A stretch of DNA of 64,000 nucleotides, taken from the NCBI RefSeq assembly GCF_000745265.1, contig NZ_JQNN01000001.1, positions 1,736,001 through 1,800,000 on the forward strand, given 5' to 3'. Of the stretch, positions 8,352-18,400 are shown in pieces. A model generated the notes under the pieces. The model did not search any database, was not told the origin of the DNA, and saw nothing but the letters and a program-made list of their open reading frames with translations. The stretch's first letter is position 1, and every line of letters begins with the position of its first letter. Source of the stretch: Massilia sp. 9096 (GTDB taxonomy: Bacteria; Pseudomonadota; Gammaproteobacteria; Burkholderiales; Burkholderiaceae_D). Position numbers and translations under genes: made by a program.

Positions 8352-9878
8352 ATGACTGACACCGCGATCCGCCGCATCGTGATCGTCGGCGGCGGCACCG
8401 CGGGCTGGATGGCCGCCGCGCCGCTGGCCCAGCGCCTCGGCCGCCGCTGCCAGGTGAGCCTGATCGAATCGCCGGAGATCGGCACCATCGGCGTCGGCGA
8501 AGCCACGCTGCCGACGATCCGCTTCTACAACGATGCGCTCGGCCTCGACCCGGCCGACTTCGTGCGCAAGACCCAGGCCAGCTTCAAGCTCGGCATCGAG
8601 TTCAAGGACTGGGGCCACGTCGGCAACCGCTTCTTCCATGGCTTCGGCGACTTCGGCGTGCGCTTCGCCGGCCAGGCGCCGCACATGGCCTGGCTGCGAC
8701 TGGCGCGCGAATTCGACCGCATGCCGGCGCTTGACGACTGGTCGATGGCGGCCGTCATGGCGCGCCAGAACCGCTTCCTGCCGCCGCATGGCGCCCAGCC
8801 CGGCGTCACCGACGCCTATTCCTACGGCTACCATTTCGACGCCGGCCTGTACGCCAACTACCTGCGCGACTACGCGATGGCGCGCGGGGCCAGCCGCATC
8901 GAGGGCACCATCACCGGCGTCGAGCAGCATCCCGAAACCGGCTTCGTCACCGCGGTCGTGCTGAACGACGGCCGCCGCGTCGAGGGCGAGCTGTTCGTCG
9001 ACTGCTCGGGCTTTCGCGGCCTGCTGATCGAAGGAACGCTGCGGGCGGGCTACGAGGACTGGAGCGGCTGGCTGCCGTGCAACAGCGCGCTTGCGGTCCC
9101 GAGCGCGCGGGTGGAGCCGGTCACGCCCTACACGCGCTCGACCGCGCAAGGCGCCGGCTGGACCTGGCGCATCCCGCTGCAGCACCGCACCGGCAACGGC
9201 CACGTCTACAGCGACGCCTTCACCAGCGACCGCCAGGCGCGCGACGACCTGCTGGCCGGCCTGGACGGCGCGGCACTGGACGAACCGCGCCAGCTGCGCT
9301 TCGTCACCGGACGACGGCGCAAATCCTGGGTCAAGAACGTGGTCGCGCTGGGCCTGTCGGCCGGCTTCGTCGAACCGCTCGAGTCGACCAGCATCCACCT
9401 GATCGAGACCGGCGTGGGCAAGCTGATCGAATTGTTCCCGGACCGCGACTTCCGTCCCGAGCTGGCCGACGAATACAACCGCGTGATGGGCGGGCGCTAC
9501 GAGTCCGTGCGCGACTTCATCGTCATGCACTACAAGCTCACGCAGCGCGACGACACCCCGTTCTGGCGCCATTGCGCGGCGATGCCGATTCCCGACTCGC
9601 TGGCGCACCAGATCGAACTGTTCCGCGAAACCGGACGCGTCACCATCCTCGACCCGGACGGCTTCGCCGAACCGTCGTTCGTGGCCATGCTGCTCGGCCT
9701 GGGCGTGGTCCCGAAGCGCTATTGCCCCTTCGTCGATGCACTCGACCTGCGCCAGCTGCACGGTCACTTCGCCGGCCTGCGCGAGATGATCGCGCGCGCG
9801 GCGGCGCAGGCGCCGGACCACGGCGCCTATCTCGCCGGCGCGGCCAAGGGTGTCAAGCCGCAGCGCGTGACGGCCTGA
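8352..9878 (+). CDS. Tryptophan-halogenase-family flavoprotein
   Basis: The 508-residue protein starts at the ATG after GGGAGACAAG; an in-frame upstream start at 8286 has no ribosome site. It shows the FAD-binding GGGTAGW (13-19), the GVGEATLPTI segment (47-56), the lysine K79 in ASFKLGIEF at the position of the catalytic lysine of PrnA, the GWTWRIP signature (269-275) and EPLEST with E344 near the PrnA glutamate. Flavin-dependent halogenases use FADH2, O2 and halide to make hypohalous acid that reacts at the lysine. Members next to TonB receptor genes of sugar loci are known in proteobacteria, but their substrates are not established. No flavin reductase is adjacent; one flavin-reductase-fold gene lies far away at 62359. 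Confidence 0.9.
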   Translation: MTDTAIRRIVIVGGGTAGWMAAAPLAQRLGRRCQVSLIESPEIGTIGVGEATLPTIRFYNDALGLDPADFVRKTQASFKLGIEFKDWGHVGNRFFHGFGDFGVRFAGQAPHMAWLRLAREFDRMPALDDWSMAAVMARQNRFLPPHGAQPGVTDAYSYGYHFDAGLYANYLRDYAMARGASRIEGTITGVEQHPETGFVTAVVLNDGRRVEGELFVDCSGFRGLLIEGTLRAGYEDWSGWLPCNSALAVPSARVEPVTPYTRSTAQGAGWTWRIPLQHRTGNGHVYSDAFTSDRQARDDLLAGLDGAALDEPRQLRFVTGRRRKSWVKNVVALGLSAGFVEPLESTSIHLIETGVGKLIELFPDRDFRPELADEYNRVMGGRYESVRDFIVMHYKLTQRDDTPFWRHCAAMPIPDSLAHQIELFRETGRVTILDPDGFAEPSFVAMLLGLGVVPKRYCPFVDALDLRQLHGHFAGLREMIARAAAQAPDHGAYLAGAAKGVKPQRVTA

Positions 9879-9900
9879 GTCCGCGCGCCGCGCCGGCGGC

Positions 9901-10854
9901 TCAGGCGGCCTCGGCCGCCATGGCGCGCGCCAGCCCGCTCGGGCCGGCCGGCTTGTGCGGCGCCCAGTACCAGATCAGGCCGCGCGCATAGGCCTCGCAC
10001 TTGACCGTGGTGTGGTCCAGGCCCGGCATCACGCGCGTCTCCAGCGCCAGGCCCTCGTAGCGGCGCGCCGCCAGCTGGCGCTCGAACGCGGCGATCGGTT
10101 CACGGAAGGCCGGGTACTCCTCGGCGCCGTAGGCGATGAACATGCGCGTGGCCAGGCCCTTGTGGGTGCGCGCGTAAGCCTCGTCCAGGCGCGCCAGCAG
10201 CCCGCCGTCCCAGCCCGCGGCCGGGCTGAGCGCGATGTGGCCGGCGAAGAATCCCGGCGCCTGGTAAGCGGCCGTCACGGTGAACAAGCCGCCCAGCGAG
10301 CTGCCGCCCAGGATGCGGCCGCCGCTGGCGCCGCCGTAGTTGCGTTCGACCAGAGGCGCGGCTTCCTTGGTGATGAAGTCGAGGAAGGCGGCGCCCTTGC
10401 CGGAATCCGTGTCGGCGCCTTTGCCTTTTCCTCCGTTCGCGGCCGTGAACGTGTAGTCGCGCCGGCGCTCGAGGTCGTAGTTGCTGCCGTTCGGGTAGGA
10501 CAGGCCGACCATGATGAACTCGGGCGCGAAGTTGTCGTACATGAGGTTGCCGTAGGTCGACGCGAGCAGCGGCGTGTCCCAGTAGCCGTCCAGGAAGTAC
10601 AGCACCGGATAGGTCTTGCCGGGGGTCTTGCCATGACTGGACGGCAGCACCACGATCAGCTCGTGGCGCCGGCCGGTGTATTTCGAATCGATCGGCACGA
10701 TCTGCGTATTCTCGATCACGAACTTGCGCGCACCCGCCTGCGCACCCGCCTGCGCACCTGCCTGCCCCTGCCCCTGCCCCTGCGCCTGCGCGCGCGCGGC
10801 CAGGCCGCCGGACAGGCCGAGCAGCGCCAGCCCCTGCATGAATCGACGTCTCAT
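9901..10854 (-). CDS. Secreted alpha/beta-hydrolase esterase (Fes/CE1-like)
   Basis: The start at 10854 (317 aa) is preferred because AAGGAG lies 6 nt before it and abuts the alternative ATG at 10860. The N-terminus MRRRFMQGLALLGLSGG is a signal peptide, possibly Tat type. A Gln/Gly/Ala repeat linker (about 22-42) follows, then an esterase-D-type fold with LYFLDGYW (oxyanion region, 86-92) and nucleophile elbow GSSLGG with Ser186; GLDHTT near residue 285 holds the likely His. The family cleaves feruloyl, acetyl or similar esters. It is the last gene of the operon starting at GH74 and is 37 bp from the preceding TonB receptor gene. Confidence 0.82.
   Translation of the reverse strand: MRRRFMQGLALLGLSGGLAARAQAQGQGQGQAGAQAGAQAGARKFVIENTQIVPIDSKYTGRRHELIVVLPSSHGKTPGKTYPVLYFLDGYWDTPLLASTYGNLMYDNFAPEFIMVGLSYPNGSNYDLERRRDYTFTAANGGKGKGADTDSGKGAAFLDFITKEAAPLVERNYGGASGGRILGGSSLGGLFTVTAAYQAPGFFAGHIALSPAAGWDGGLLARLDEAYARTHKGLATRMFIAYGAEEYPAFREPIAAFERQLAARRYEGLALETRVMPGLDHTTVKCEAYARGLIWYWAPHKPAGPSGLARAMAAEAA
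10729..10788. repeat. Short tandem repeat encoding Ala-Gln/Gly linker
   Basis: About two and a half 12-bp units (GCGCACCCGCCT) run into several CCCCTG hexamers. The repeat lies inside the esterase gene and encodes its AQAG/QG linker. Unit lengths are multiples of three, so copy changes would keep the frame. Confidence 0.75.
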
Positions 10855-10891
10855 CTCCATCTCCTTGTCGTTGTGGTTGCTACGGTCGTGC

Positions 10892-13132
10892 TCAAAGCTT
10901 CATTTCGAGGTTCAGGCCGGTGCGCATCCAGCCGCGCTGCCAGCTCCACTGGCGCGAGGTGCCGGACGCATCGGCGTAGCTGCGCTCGGAATCGTTGTCC
11001 ATGCCGAGGATGTTGGCCAGCGACAGGCGCAGCTGGAAGTGATCGTCCAGCTTCCACAGCGCATAGGCGTCGAGGTCCTTGCGGGTCTGCTGGCGCGTGC
11101 TCTGGGCGTCCGAGATGCGCACCCAGCCTCCCTGCTGGTAGGCCAGGCTCGCGCCCAGGCTAAGACGGTCCTTGCGGTAGTCGATGCCGAAGGTGGCCGA
11201 TTCCGGGGTCTGGGCGTCGAGCCGGTTGTCCGGCCCCGGCACCGTCGACACCTCGGACCAGTTGCGCGTGACGCTGGCGCGCAGGTCGACGCCGTTCCCG
11301 GCATCGAACAGCAGCTTGAGCGGCAGCTTGAGTTCGGCCTGGAGCGAGCGCACGGTGGCGTCGCCGTCGTTGAACGGCTGGTAGAGCCAACGCCCGTCGG
11401 CATCCTGGTCGAGCCGGGTGCGGATGTAACTGCTGATGTCGCGGTGCGAGGCGCTCAAGGCCAGCAGCGCGCCCGGCGCCCAGAAGCTCTCGTAGGCCAG
11501 GTCGAGGCCGTTGGCCAGCTCGGGCTTGAGCGCCGGATTGCCGCCGGAATCCGGGGTGAAGCGCGTGTTCTCGATGGCGACGTAGCGGCGCGCGCTCAGC
11601 TGGTCGGTGCTGGGCGCCTTGAAGGTGCGCGTCAGGGCCAGACGCAGCTGCTGCTTGCCGCCCGGGAGCTTGTACAGGGTCTGGAGCACCGGGCTGAGCA
11701 CGTGGTTGCGCGAAACCGTGTCGGCTTCCCCTGCGGTTTGACCCGAGGCGGCGCTGTCGGTCTGGATGCCTTCCCAACGTCCGCCCAGGTACATCGACCA
11801 GGCCGGCAGGATATTCCACTCGTCCTGCACATAGCCGGCCAGGCGCGTCACGTGCGGGTCGAACGCCTCCAGGATATCGCTGTCGGGCAGGCCGGTCTGG
11901 CGCTCGTGGCGCAGGCGCGTCTCGTCGTTGTCCTGGCGGCTGGCCTCGAAGCCGGTCCCGAGCGAGTGGCCCTCAAACAATGAGCGGCTGTATTTCGCGC
12001 GCGCGAACAGGCGGCTGTTGTGCTGCACGTCGTCCCAGTCGCGCGTGTATTCCTGGGTCGCGTCGATGTTGGTCTGATCATTGAACTGGTCGCTGCGGCT
12101 GCGGCTGCGCTCCCCGGATACGGTCACGTCCAGCTTGCCGCCGCCGATCTTGGCGACCCAGTTCGCTTCGCCGCGGACCATCCAGTGATTGTTGCTCGAG
12201 TGGTTGGCGCTGTCGATCCAGTCCGGGTCGCCGAAGCTGCCGAGCGTGACGTCGTTGTGCGAGGCGCCACGCCACGACGAGCTGTCGGCCTGCAGCCCCA
12301 CCGACAAATTCAGCTCGTTGCTGTCGTCGACCTTCCACGACAGGCGCGGGAACAGCACCAGGCCGCGGTACGGACCTTCGCCGGCGTAGCGCGCGTCGCG
12401 CGCCTGGGTCAGCACCCCGTTCGGGTCCGTCATGCGGTCGGCGCTGGTCTGGGTGAATTCGCTGCTGCCGGCCCAGGCCGAGCCATTGAGGAAATACGAC
12501 AGGCCGCCGACCCGCTCGCCGTAGGTGCCGCCCAGGTTGACGCCGCGGTTCTGCGGCGTGCGGTTGTAGGCGATGCGCGCGTCGCGCTGTGGCTTGACCA
12601 CGAGTTTGCGCAGCACGATGTTGATGGTGCCGGCGATTGCCTGCATCGAGTACTCGGCGCTGGCCGCCTTGTCGATCTCGATGCGTTCGATCTGGTCGGG
12701 GGTCAGCGTGTCGAGCGAAAAGCCGGGCGGCGGCCGGTCGCCGTTGACCAGGATCTGGGTGTAGCCGGCGCCCAGGCCACGCATGCGCAGCGTGTTGCCG
12801 GTGACGGTCACGCCGGGGGCACGCTTGAGCACGTCGTAGATGTTGGTGTCGCCGTACTTGCGCACTTCTTCGGCGTCGATCACGGTCTTGCTGGCGGTGT
12901 CGTCGCGCCGTGCGTCGTAGCTGGCGGCGCCGCGCACCTGCACGGTCTGGATCGGCGCGGCCTCGACCGGCTTGGCGGCAACGGCCTTGGCGTCAGCCGG
13001 CTTGGCGTCAGCGGGCCTGACCGCCGGCGCCGTGTCGGCCGTCACCGTGGTCCCCGGCGCCGCGCTCTGCGCCAGGGCCAGCGCCGGCGCCAGCCAGGCC
13101 GCCAGCGCCAGCGGCATCGAACGCGGGGTCAT
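10892..13132 (-). CDS. TonB-dependent outer-membrane receptor (short type, 746 aa)
   Basis: A signal peptide (1-21) is followed by a Pro/Ala/Lys-rich linker with PADAK repeats (about 40-60), then a plug domain (DTASKTVIDAEEVRKYGDTN to about residue 175) and a beta-barrel with many aromatic strands. It imports a ligand across the outer membrane using TonB energy. The last residues are NLEMKL, so the barrel does not end in the usual C-terminal aromatic. It is shorter and of a different subtype from the two roughly 1,000-residue receptors nearby. The gene starts 4 bp after the CE2 stop, with the ribosome site inside the CE2 end, implying translational coupling. The substrate is probably an oligosaccharide released by its operon's hydrolases, but this is inferred. 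Confidence 0.9.
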   Translation of the reverse strand: MTPRSMPLALAAWLAPALALAQSAAPGTTVTADTAPAVRPADAKPADAKAVAAKPVEAAPIQTVQVRGAASYDARRDDTASKTVIDAEEVRKYGDTNIYDVLKRAPGVTVTGNTLRMRGLGAGYTQILVNGDRPPPGFSLDTLTPDQIERIEIDKAASAEYSMQAIAGTINIVLRKLVVKPQRDARIAYNRTPQNRGVNLGGTYGERVGGLSYFLNGSAWAGSSEFTQTSADRMTDPNGVLTQARDARYAGEGPYRGLVLFPRLSWKVDDSNELNLSVGLQADSSSWRGASHNDVTLGSFGDPDWIDSANHSSNNHWMVRGEANWVAKIGGGKLDVTVSGERSRSRSDQFNDQTNIDATQEYTRDWDDVQHNSRLFARAKYSRSLFEGHSLGTGFEASRQDNDETRLRHERQTGLPDSDILEAFDPHVTRLAGYVQDEWNILPAWSMYLGGRWEGIQTDSAASGQTAGEADTVSRNHVLSPVLQTLYKLPGGKQQLRLALTRTFKAPSTDQLSARRYVAIENTRFTPDSGGNPALKPELANGLDLAYESFWAPGALLALSASHRDISSYIRTRLDQDADGRWLYQPFNDGDATVRSLQAELKLPLKLLFDAGNGVDLRASVTRNWSEVSTVPGPDNRLDAQTPESATFGIDYRKDRLSLGASLAYQQGGWVRISDAQSTRQQTRKDLDAYALWKLDDHFQLRLSLANILGMDNDSERSYADASGTSRQWSWQRGWMRTGLNLEMKL

Positions 13133-13136
13133 CGCC

Positions 13137-14234
13137 TTACCACCCCATGCGTTCGCGGATGAAGGGCGTCAGCAGCGCGGCGTTGGCTTGCTGGTGCTTC
13201 ACGCGCGGATGCTGGCCGTAGCCGGTGTAGGGAAAGAAGATGGTGTCGATGCGGGTGTCGCCGCCTTCGCGCAACTGCGCGACCGCGCTGCGGATGTAGC
13301 CCGGCCACGGCGAGCCCGGACGGGTGGCGTCCATGCTGCCCAGCGCGCACACGATGTAGGCCTTCGGGTAGAGCTGGCGGATGCGCGCGACGAAGGTGCG
13401 GTAAGCCTGGATGCGCGCGGCGTCGTCGGGCTCGGGCTGCATCTTGTGGTCGCGGCCGATCAGCCAGCTGTCGTTCTGGAACAGGTTGATCACGACGACG
13501 TCCGGGGTCCATTTGGAAAAGTCCCAGTGCGTGTCGTTGTCGCCGACCGCGCTGAGCTGGTCGTAAAAGTCCGGCATGGTGAACGGGAACCAGCTCATCA
13601 TCACGCCGATGCCGCTCTGCGAGGTCATGTGCAGCTCGGCGTCGAGCGCGCGCGCGGTGATCGCGGCGTACGACATGTGGCTGTTCTTGTCGCGGGCGCG
13701 GTCGTCGGGGCCGGTGTCGGGCGACTCGTCGCCCATGCCGCTGGTGATCGAGTCACCGAACACTTCGATGCGGTGCTTCGGGCGCGGCAACGGTTCAAAC
13801 AGCTTGCCGCCGTCGGCCAGTTCCAGGCCTTCGAACAGGGTCGAGCCTTCCGCGCCTTCGGTGCGCTTGGTGACCAGGAAGCGGTGCTTGCCCGGCGCCA
13901 GGTGCGCGGCTACCGGATAGGTCTTCAGGCCGCGCTCGAGCTGCAGCACGGTCGGATGCGCGTCGTCGCCGTCGATGAAGACGTTGAAGAAGTTCTTGCC
14001 CTCGTGGTCGTCGAACTTGAGCGCCAGCGAGGCACCGCTGAAGGTACCCGCGATGGCGCTCTCGGGCCAGCTGATCATCGGCGCGGCCGGCTGGGCGAAG
14101 TCGATGCGGCCGGTGTACTGCAGTTTCGGGTCGTCGGCTTTTACGCTGACGCTGGCCAGGGCCGGCGCAGCCAGGCAAGCGAGGGTGCAGGCCAGCGCCA
14201 GCGCATGCATCGATCGGGTCAGGGAAAATTTCAT
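13137..14234 (-). CDS. CE2-family acetyl esterase (SGNH fold), secreted
   Basis: The 365-residue protein has a signal peptide to about residue 27, an N-terminal jelly-roll domain (about 35-150) and an SGNH hydrolase domain with GDSITSGMGDE (Ser162) and a C-terminal His (342 or 347, HPRVKHQ). This two-domain layout is typical of carbohydrate esterase family 2, which removes acetyl groups from xylan or mannan oligosaccharides. Its ATG overlaps the GH26 stop by 4 bp (ATGA), so the deacetylase and mannanase are translationally coupled, which points to acetylated glucomannan as the natural substrate. Confidence 0.88.
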   Translation of the reverse strand: MKFSLTRSMHALALACTLACLAAPALASVSVKADDPKLQYTGRIDFAQPAAPMISWPESAIAGTFSGASLALKFDDHEGKNFFNVFIDGDDAHPTVLQLERGLKTYPVAAHLAPGKHRFLVTKRTEGAEGSTLFEGLELADGGKLFEPLPRPKHRIEVFGDSITSGMGDESPDTGPDDRARDKNSHMSYAAITARALDAELHMTSQSGIGVMMSWFPFTMPDFYDQLSAVGDNDTHWDFSKWTPDVVVINLFQNDSWLIGRDHKMQPEPDDAARIQAYRTFVARIRQLYPKAYIVCALGSMDATRPGSPWPGYIRSAVAQLREGGDTRIDTIFFPYTGYGQHPRVKHQQANAALLTPFIRERMGW

Positions 14235-15391
14235 TCGTGGGCTTTCAGGAAAGCGGGCAGTTGGTCGAGGGTGATCACGTCCGGGTGCTTGAACACGGCG
14301 CGCTTGTGCTCGCTCGTATTGTAATACTCGCCGGACCAGAAATTGTCGGGTGCGGATACGCCGGCGCGGGCACGGCCGTCGTTCCAGGTCATGAACCAGA
14401 GCCAGCGCGCGTTTTCGCGCGCCATCTTGTCCGGGTCGGGAATGAAGCTGTTCTCGCTCATCGCCACGGGTTTCGGCGTGCCCGGTATCGCCCGCGCCTT
14501 GCGGAAGATGGCGGCTTGCGCGCCGTAGGTCTTGCGGTCGTTCTCGTCGTAGACGTCCCAGCCGACCACGTCGACCACGTCGTCACCCGGGTACCAGGCC
14601 GCGTCCTGGCCATTCCACACCCAGATCAGGTTGTGCAGGCCGTGCACGCGCACCAGGCGGTCGAACATGTGGCGGTACAGCTGCACGTAGGCCTTGCTGC
14701 CCGCCTCGCCGTCGCTGCGCTTCCTGCCCCACCAGAACCAGCCGTCGCCGCCGTTGCCGGCAGCTTCGTGCAGCGGGCGCCACAGCACGGTGACGCCGGC
14801 GTCCTGCAGGCGTCTCAGTTCGCCGGCGACCAGGTCGATACCGGCGTCGATCTGGGCGTAGGCCGGGTTTGCAGTGTCCAGGCGCCCATCCTTCATCGGG
14901 ATCGTGAAGGCGGTGTTCTTGCCAGGGTCCTTCTCGCGCGCGTAGAAGTTGGCGCGGTTCGCATCCGGCGTGCCCAGCAGTGCCGGGTCGCGCCAGTGCC
15001 AGCAAAACGCGACCAGGCCGCCGCGCCGGGCCCAGGCGATGGCTTCGTCGACCTGGTGCAGGCCGCTGGCGCCATCCGAACCGGCGCCCTGCATGCCCGT
15101 GTTCATGAAGTCGAAGCCCATCAGGGCCGGCCAGCGGGAGGTAGCGTCGAACACGCGCTGGGCCATGTCGACCCGGTCATCCCAGGTCAGGTCCTGCTGG
15201 CCGGCGATGGTCTTCTTGCCCCAGGTGGCGAGCAGCCAGGCGTATTCGGCCCTGGTCCGGGCCGTGGCCTGGCCATCGGCCAGCCCCCGCGCCGGGGCCG
15301 CGCCCGCCCACCCGGGCGCGCACGCGAGGGCCGCCGCCAGCAGCGATGACGACAACGACGGCCACCGCGGCGCCGGGCGTGCGATGCGCAT
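14231..15391 (-). CDS. Glycoside hydrolase family 26 beta-mannanase, secreted
   Basis: This 386-residue protein has a signal peptide (about 1-31) and a single GH26 catalytic domain. The acid/base Glu209 sits in VLWRPLHEAAGNG and the nucleophile Glu313 in PVAMSENSF; the WFWWG segment (218-222) is a further family mark. GH26 enzymes retain configuration and cleave beta-1,4-mannan or glucomannan. No binding module or lipobox is seen. It lies 12 bp after the large TonB receptor gene in the operon and overlaps the CE2 gene. Confidence 0.92.
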   Translation of the reverse strand: MRIARPAPRWPSLSSSLLAAALACAPGWAGAAPARGLADGQATARTRAEYAWLLATWGKKTIAGQQDLTWDDRVDMAQRVFDATSRWPALMGFDFMNTGMQGAGSDGASGLHQVDEAIAWARRGGLVAFCWHWRDPALLGTPDANRANFYAREKDPGKNTAFTIPMKDGRLDTANPAYAQIDAGIDLVAGELRRLQDAGVTVLWRPLHEAAGNGGDGWFWWGRKRSDGEAGSKAYVQLYRHMFDRLVRVHGLHNLIWVWNGQDAAWYPGDDVVDVVGWDVYDENDRKTYGAQAAIFRKARAIPGTPKPVAMSENSFIPDPDKMARENARWLWFMTWNDGRARAGVSAPDNFWSGEYYNTSEHKRAVFKHPDVITLDQLPAFLKAHE

Positions 15392-15403
15392 GCTCGGCCC
15401 CGG

Positions 15404-18400
15404 TTAGAACGAGTAGCGCAGCGAGGCCGTGTAGCGGCGGCCCGACACGATCACCTGGCGGGTCATCAGGCCGATCGACTGCTGCATCAGCTGGCGGTAC
15501 TTGGCATTGGTCATGTTTTGCGCCTCCAGGCCGAGCGACATGTTCTGCGTGATGTTGTAGAACACCGAGCCGTCCAGCTGGCCATAGCTGTCGGCATAGG
15601 TCGGCAAGGCCCAGGCGATGGTCTGGTAAGAGGCCGCGCCCGGGGCGACGTAGCGGCCGTCGGTGCCGTTGGTGCCGTTGACGTTCACGTTCTGCAGCGA
15701 CTTGGAGCGCCAGGCCCAGGCCATGCGTGCCGAGAACTTGCCCTGATCGTACAGCAGCGCCAGGTTGTAGGCGTTCTTCGACAGGCCTTGCAGCGGCAGG
15801 TTGCCGAAGGTGGCGCCGTTGGTGTCGCAGCCGTTCTGGTTCAGGTTCAGGTTGTCCGCGCCACCCGAGGTGCTGTTGCAGGAGGCCGAATTGACCGGGT
15901 GGTACAGCGACTGCGCACTGTCGACGTAGGTGTAGTTGGCCTGCACGCCGAAGCCCTTGGCCCAGTCGGGCAGCCACTTGTCGAAGTACTGCTGGTAAGC
16001 GATCTCCATGCCGCGCGCGTGGCCGCGTGCGCCGTTGACCGGACCGGTCACGGTGAAGTTGTACGGCGTGCCGTTGGTGCCGGCGATGTCGTAGCCGTAG
16101 GACTGGTTGATGATGATGTCCTTGAGCTGCTTGTTGAACACCGCCATCGTCAGCGAACCGGCCGGCGCGAAGTACCACTCGGCCGAGAGGTCGACCTGGC
16201 GCGACTGGATCGGGCGCAGGTTCGGGTTGCCGCTGCCGGTGCCGGTCAGGCCGACGTTGTTGACCACGACCGTGTGCGCATTCGCGTTGGTGGTCTGGTC
16301 GACGTTCTCGGACAGCGTCGCATAGCTCTGCAGCTGCGAGTAGTCAGGCTTGGAAATACCCATCGCGGCGGCGAAGCGGAACTGCAGCTTGTCGCTGTAC
16401 TTCATGCGCAGGTTCAGGCTCGGCAACACGTTGTGGTAGTGGTTGTCCGAATCCTGGGGGGCCGAGAAGGCGGCGATGCTCGGGATCGCCGGGCCGGTCA
16501 CGGTGTAGCCGGCGGCCGGCGGCGTGAAGGTCGGATTGAACACCGTGTAGCCGTGCGCGGTCAGCAGCGTCTGCACGTAGCGCACGCCGATATTGCCGTC
16601 GATCGGGTACTTCAGGTCGTCGAAGCCGAAGCGCAGCTGGGTGTAGAAGGCGGCGGTGCGCTCGGACAGGTCGTTGGTGCCCGCCGGGTCGGTGCCGAAG
16701 GTGGCCGGGGCCCAGGCCGGGCAGCTGGCATTCGGGCCGCCCGCCTGCTGGCACAGGATGTCATGGTACGAGTGCAGCGTCGCATAGCTGGACGGGTAGC
16801 CGGTGGCCAGCGAGGTGTTCGGGAACACCACGGCCGGCACCGGCGTGTTGTTGTTGAAGAAGTTGCTGAAGGTGTGGAGCTGGGTCTGGTTCGAGAAGCG
16901 CGGATCGCCCAGGTAGGCCAGCTGGCCGCCGGTGTCGGTCTGCCAAGTCTGGCTGATGGCCGCCCAGTTGTAGCTCGGGTTCGAGTTCATCGTGCTCGAA
17001 TCGGCCTTGGTCAGGCGCACGCCGAAACGCAGGTCGCGCAGGACCGGATTGTCGAAGCTGAACTTGGCGTCGGTCTTCCACGCCCATTCGCCGGCGTGGC
17101 TGTCGTCGAAGTGTTCCTGGGTGAACGACCAGTAGTAATTGTTGGGATTGGCGAGGTAGCCTGTCTGGTACTGGTCGAAGGTCAGCTTGGGCACTGAACC
17201 GGTCAGGTCGACGTTCTCGTACGGCATCTGGACCGCGGTGGCGACCGTCGAGTCGAAGCTGTTGCTGCTCGCGCGCACGCGCTGCAGGTCGGTGTCGAAC
17301 TGCCAGGCGCTGCTCGGGCGCCAGGTCAGGTGCCAGGAAATGTCGGTGGTGTCGGACTTGCGGTTGGCCGCGCGGGTGTCGGCGCCGAAGCCGATGCCCT
17401 TGTCGGCGGCGTCGGTCAGGGTGCCGGTCAGGAGCTGGCCGTTGGCGCCGTAGGTGCCGTTGGTGACGCCAAGGTTGTACGGGCTGGCGGCCGAGAAGAT
17501 CGCCTGCTCGTCCCAGTTCATCTTGTACTTCGACTTGAAGTAGGTCAGCGAGGAGCTCAGGGTGGCGTCCTTCTTCCACTGCAGCGCGCCGTAGATGCCT
17601 TCGCGGGTGCGGTCGAAGTCGGTGGTGCGGTAGGCCGAGCCCTTCGGCACCCACACGGTGCTGCCCGGGGCGATGTCGGTGCGCGCATAGTAGGGTTCGA
17701 CCTGGAAGGTGTCGGCGCGGTTTCTGCTTTGCGAGTAGGCGAAGTCGACCAGGGCGCCGATCTCGCCGTAGCCGGTCTTCCAGCGGTCCGAATACATGAT
17801 CGAGCCGGAGGGCTGGCGCTTGCCCTTGATCAGCTCGCCGTACGTGTCCGAAATCGAGGCCGCGACCTTGCGCTCCTTGAAGTCGAACGGCATCGCCGTG
17901 CGCAGGTTGACCAGGCCGCCGATCGCGCCCTCGATCTGCTCGGCCGACGGGTTCTTGTAGATGTCGACGCCGGCCATCAGCTCAGGCGGGACGTCCTCGA
18001 AGTTGAGCGAACGGCCGCCGTTGGCCGAGAACGAGTCGCGGCCATTGAGTTCCGAGCGGGTGTAGGACAGGCCGCGGATGGTCACGCCCGAGCCTTCCAC
18101 CGAGTAGTGCTCGGGGTCGCCCTTGGACATGGTGCGGTCGATGCTGACGCCGACCACGCGCTGCAGCACTTCGGTCACCGAACGGTCCGGCAGCTTGCCG
18201 ATGTCGTCGGCGACGATCGAATCGACGATCTCGTCCGAATCGCGCTTGATCGATTGCGCCGAGTTCAGCGCGGCGCGCTGGCCGCTGACCACGACCACGT
18301 TGGTGGCCGCAGCCGGCACGGGTGCCTTGCCGGCGCCCTGGGTGCCGGCGCCGGCCGCGCCGCCGTCGGCCTGGGCCAGGGCGGCGCCGCTGGCCAGCAG

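Noticed and set aside
10729..10788. Tandem repeat as a CRISPR-like array
   Set aside because: Units are contiguous 6-12 bp without spacers and lie inside a coding frame.
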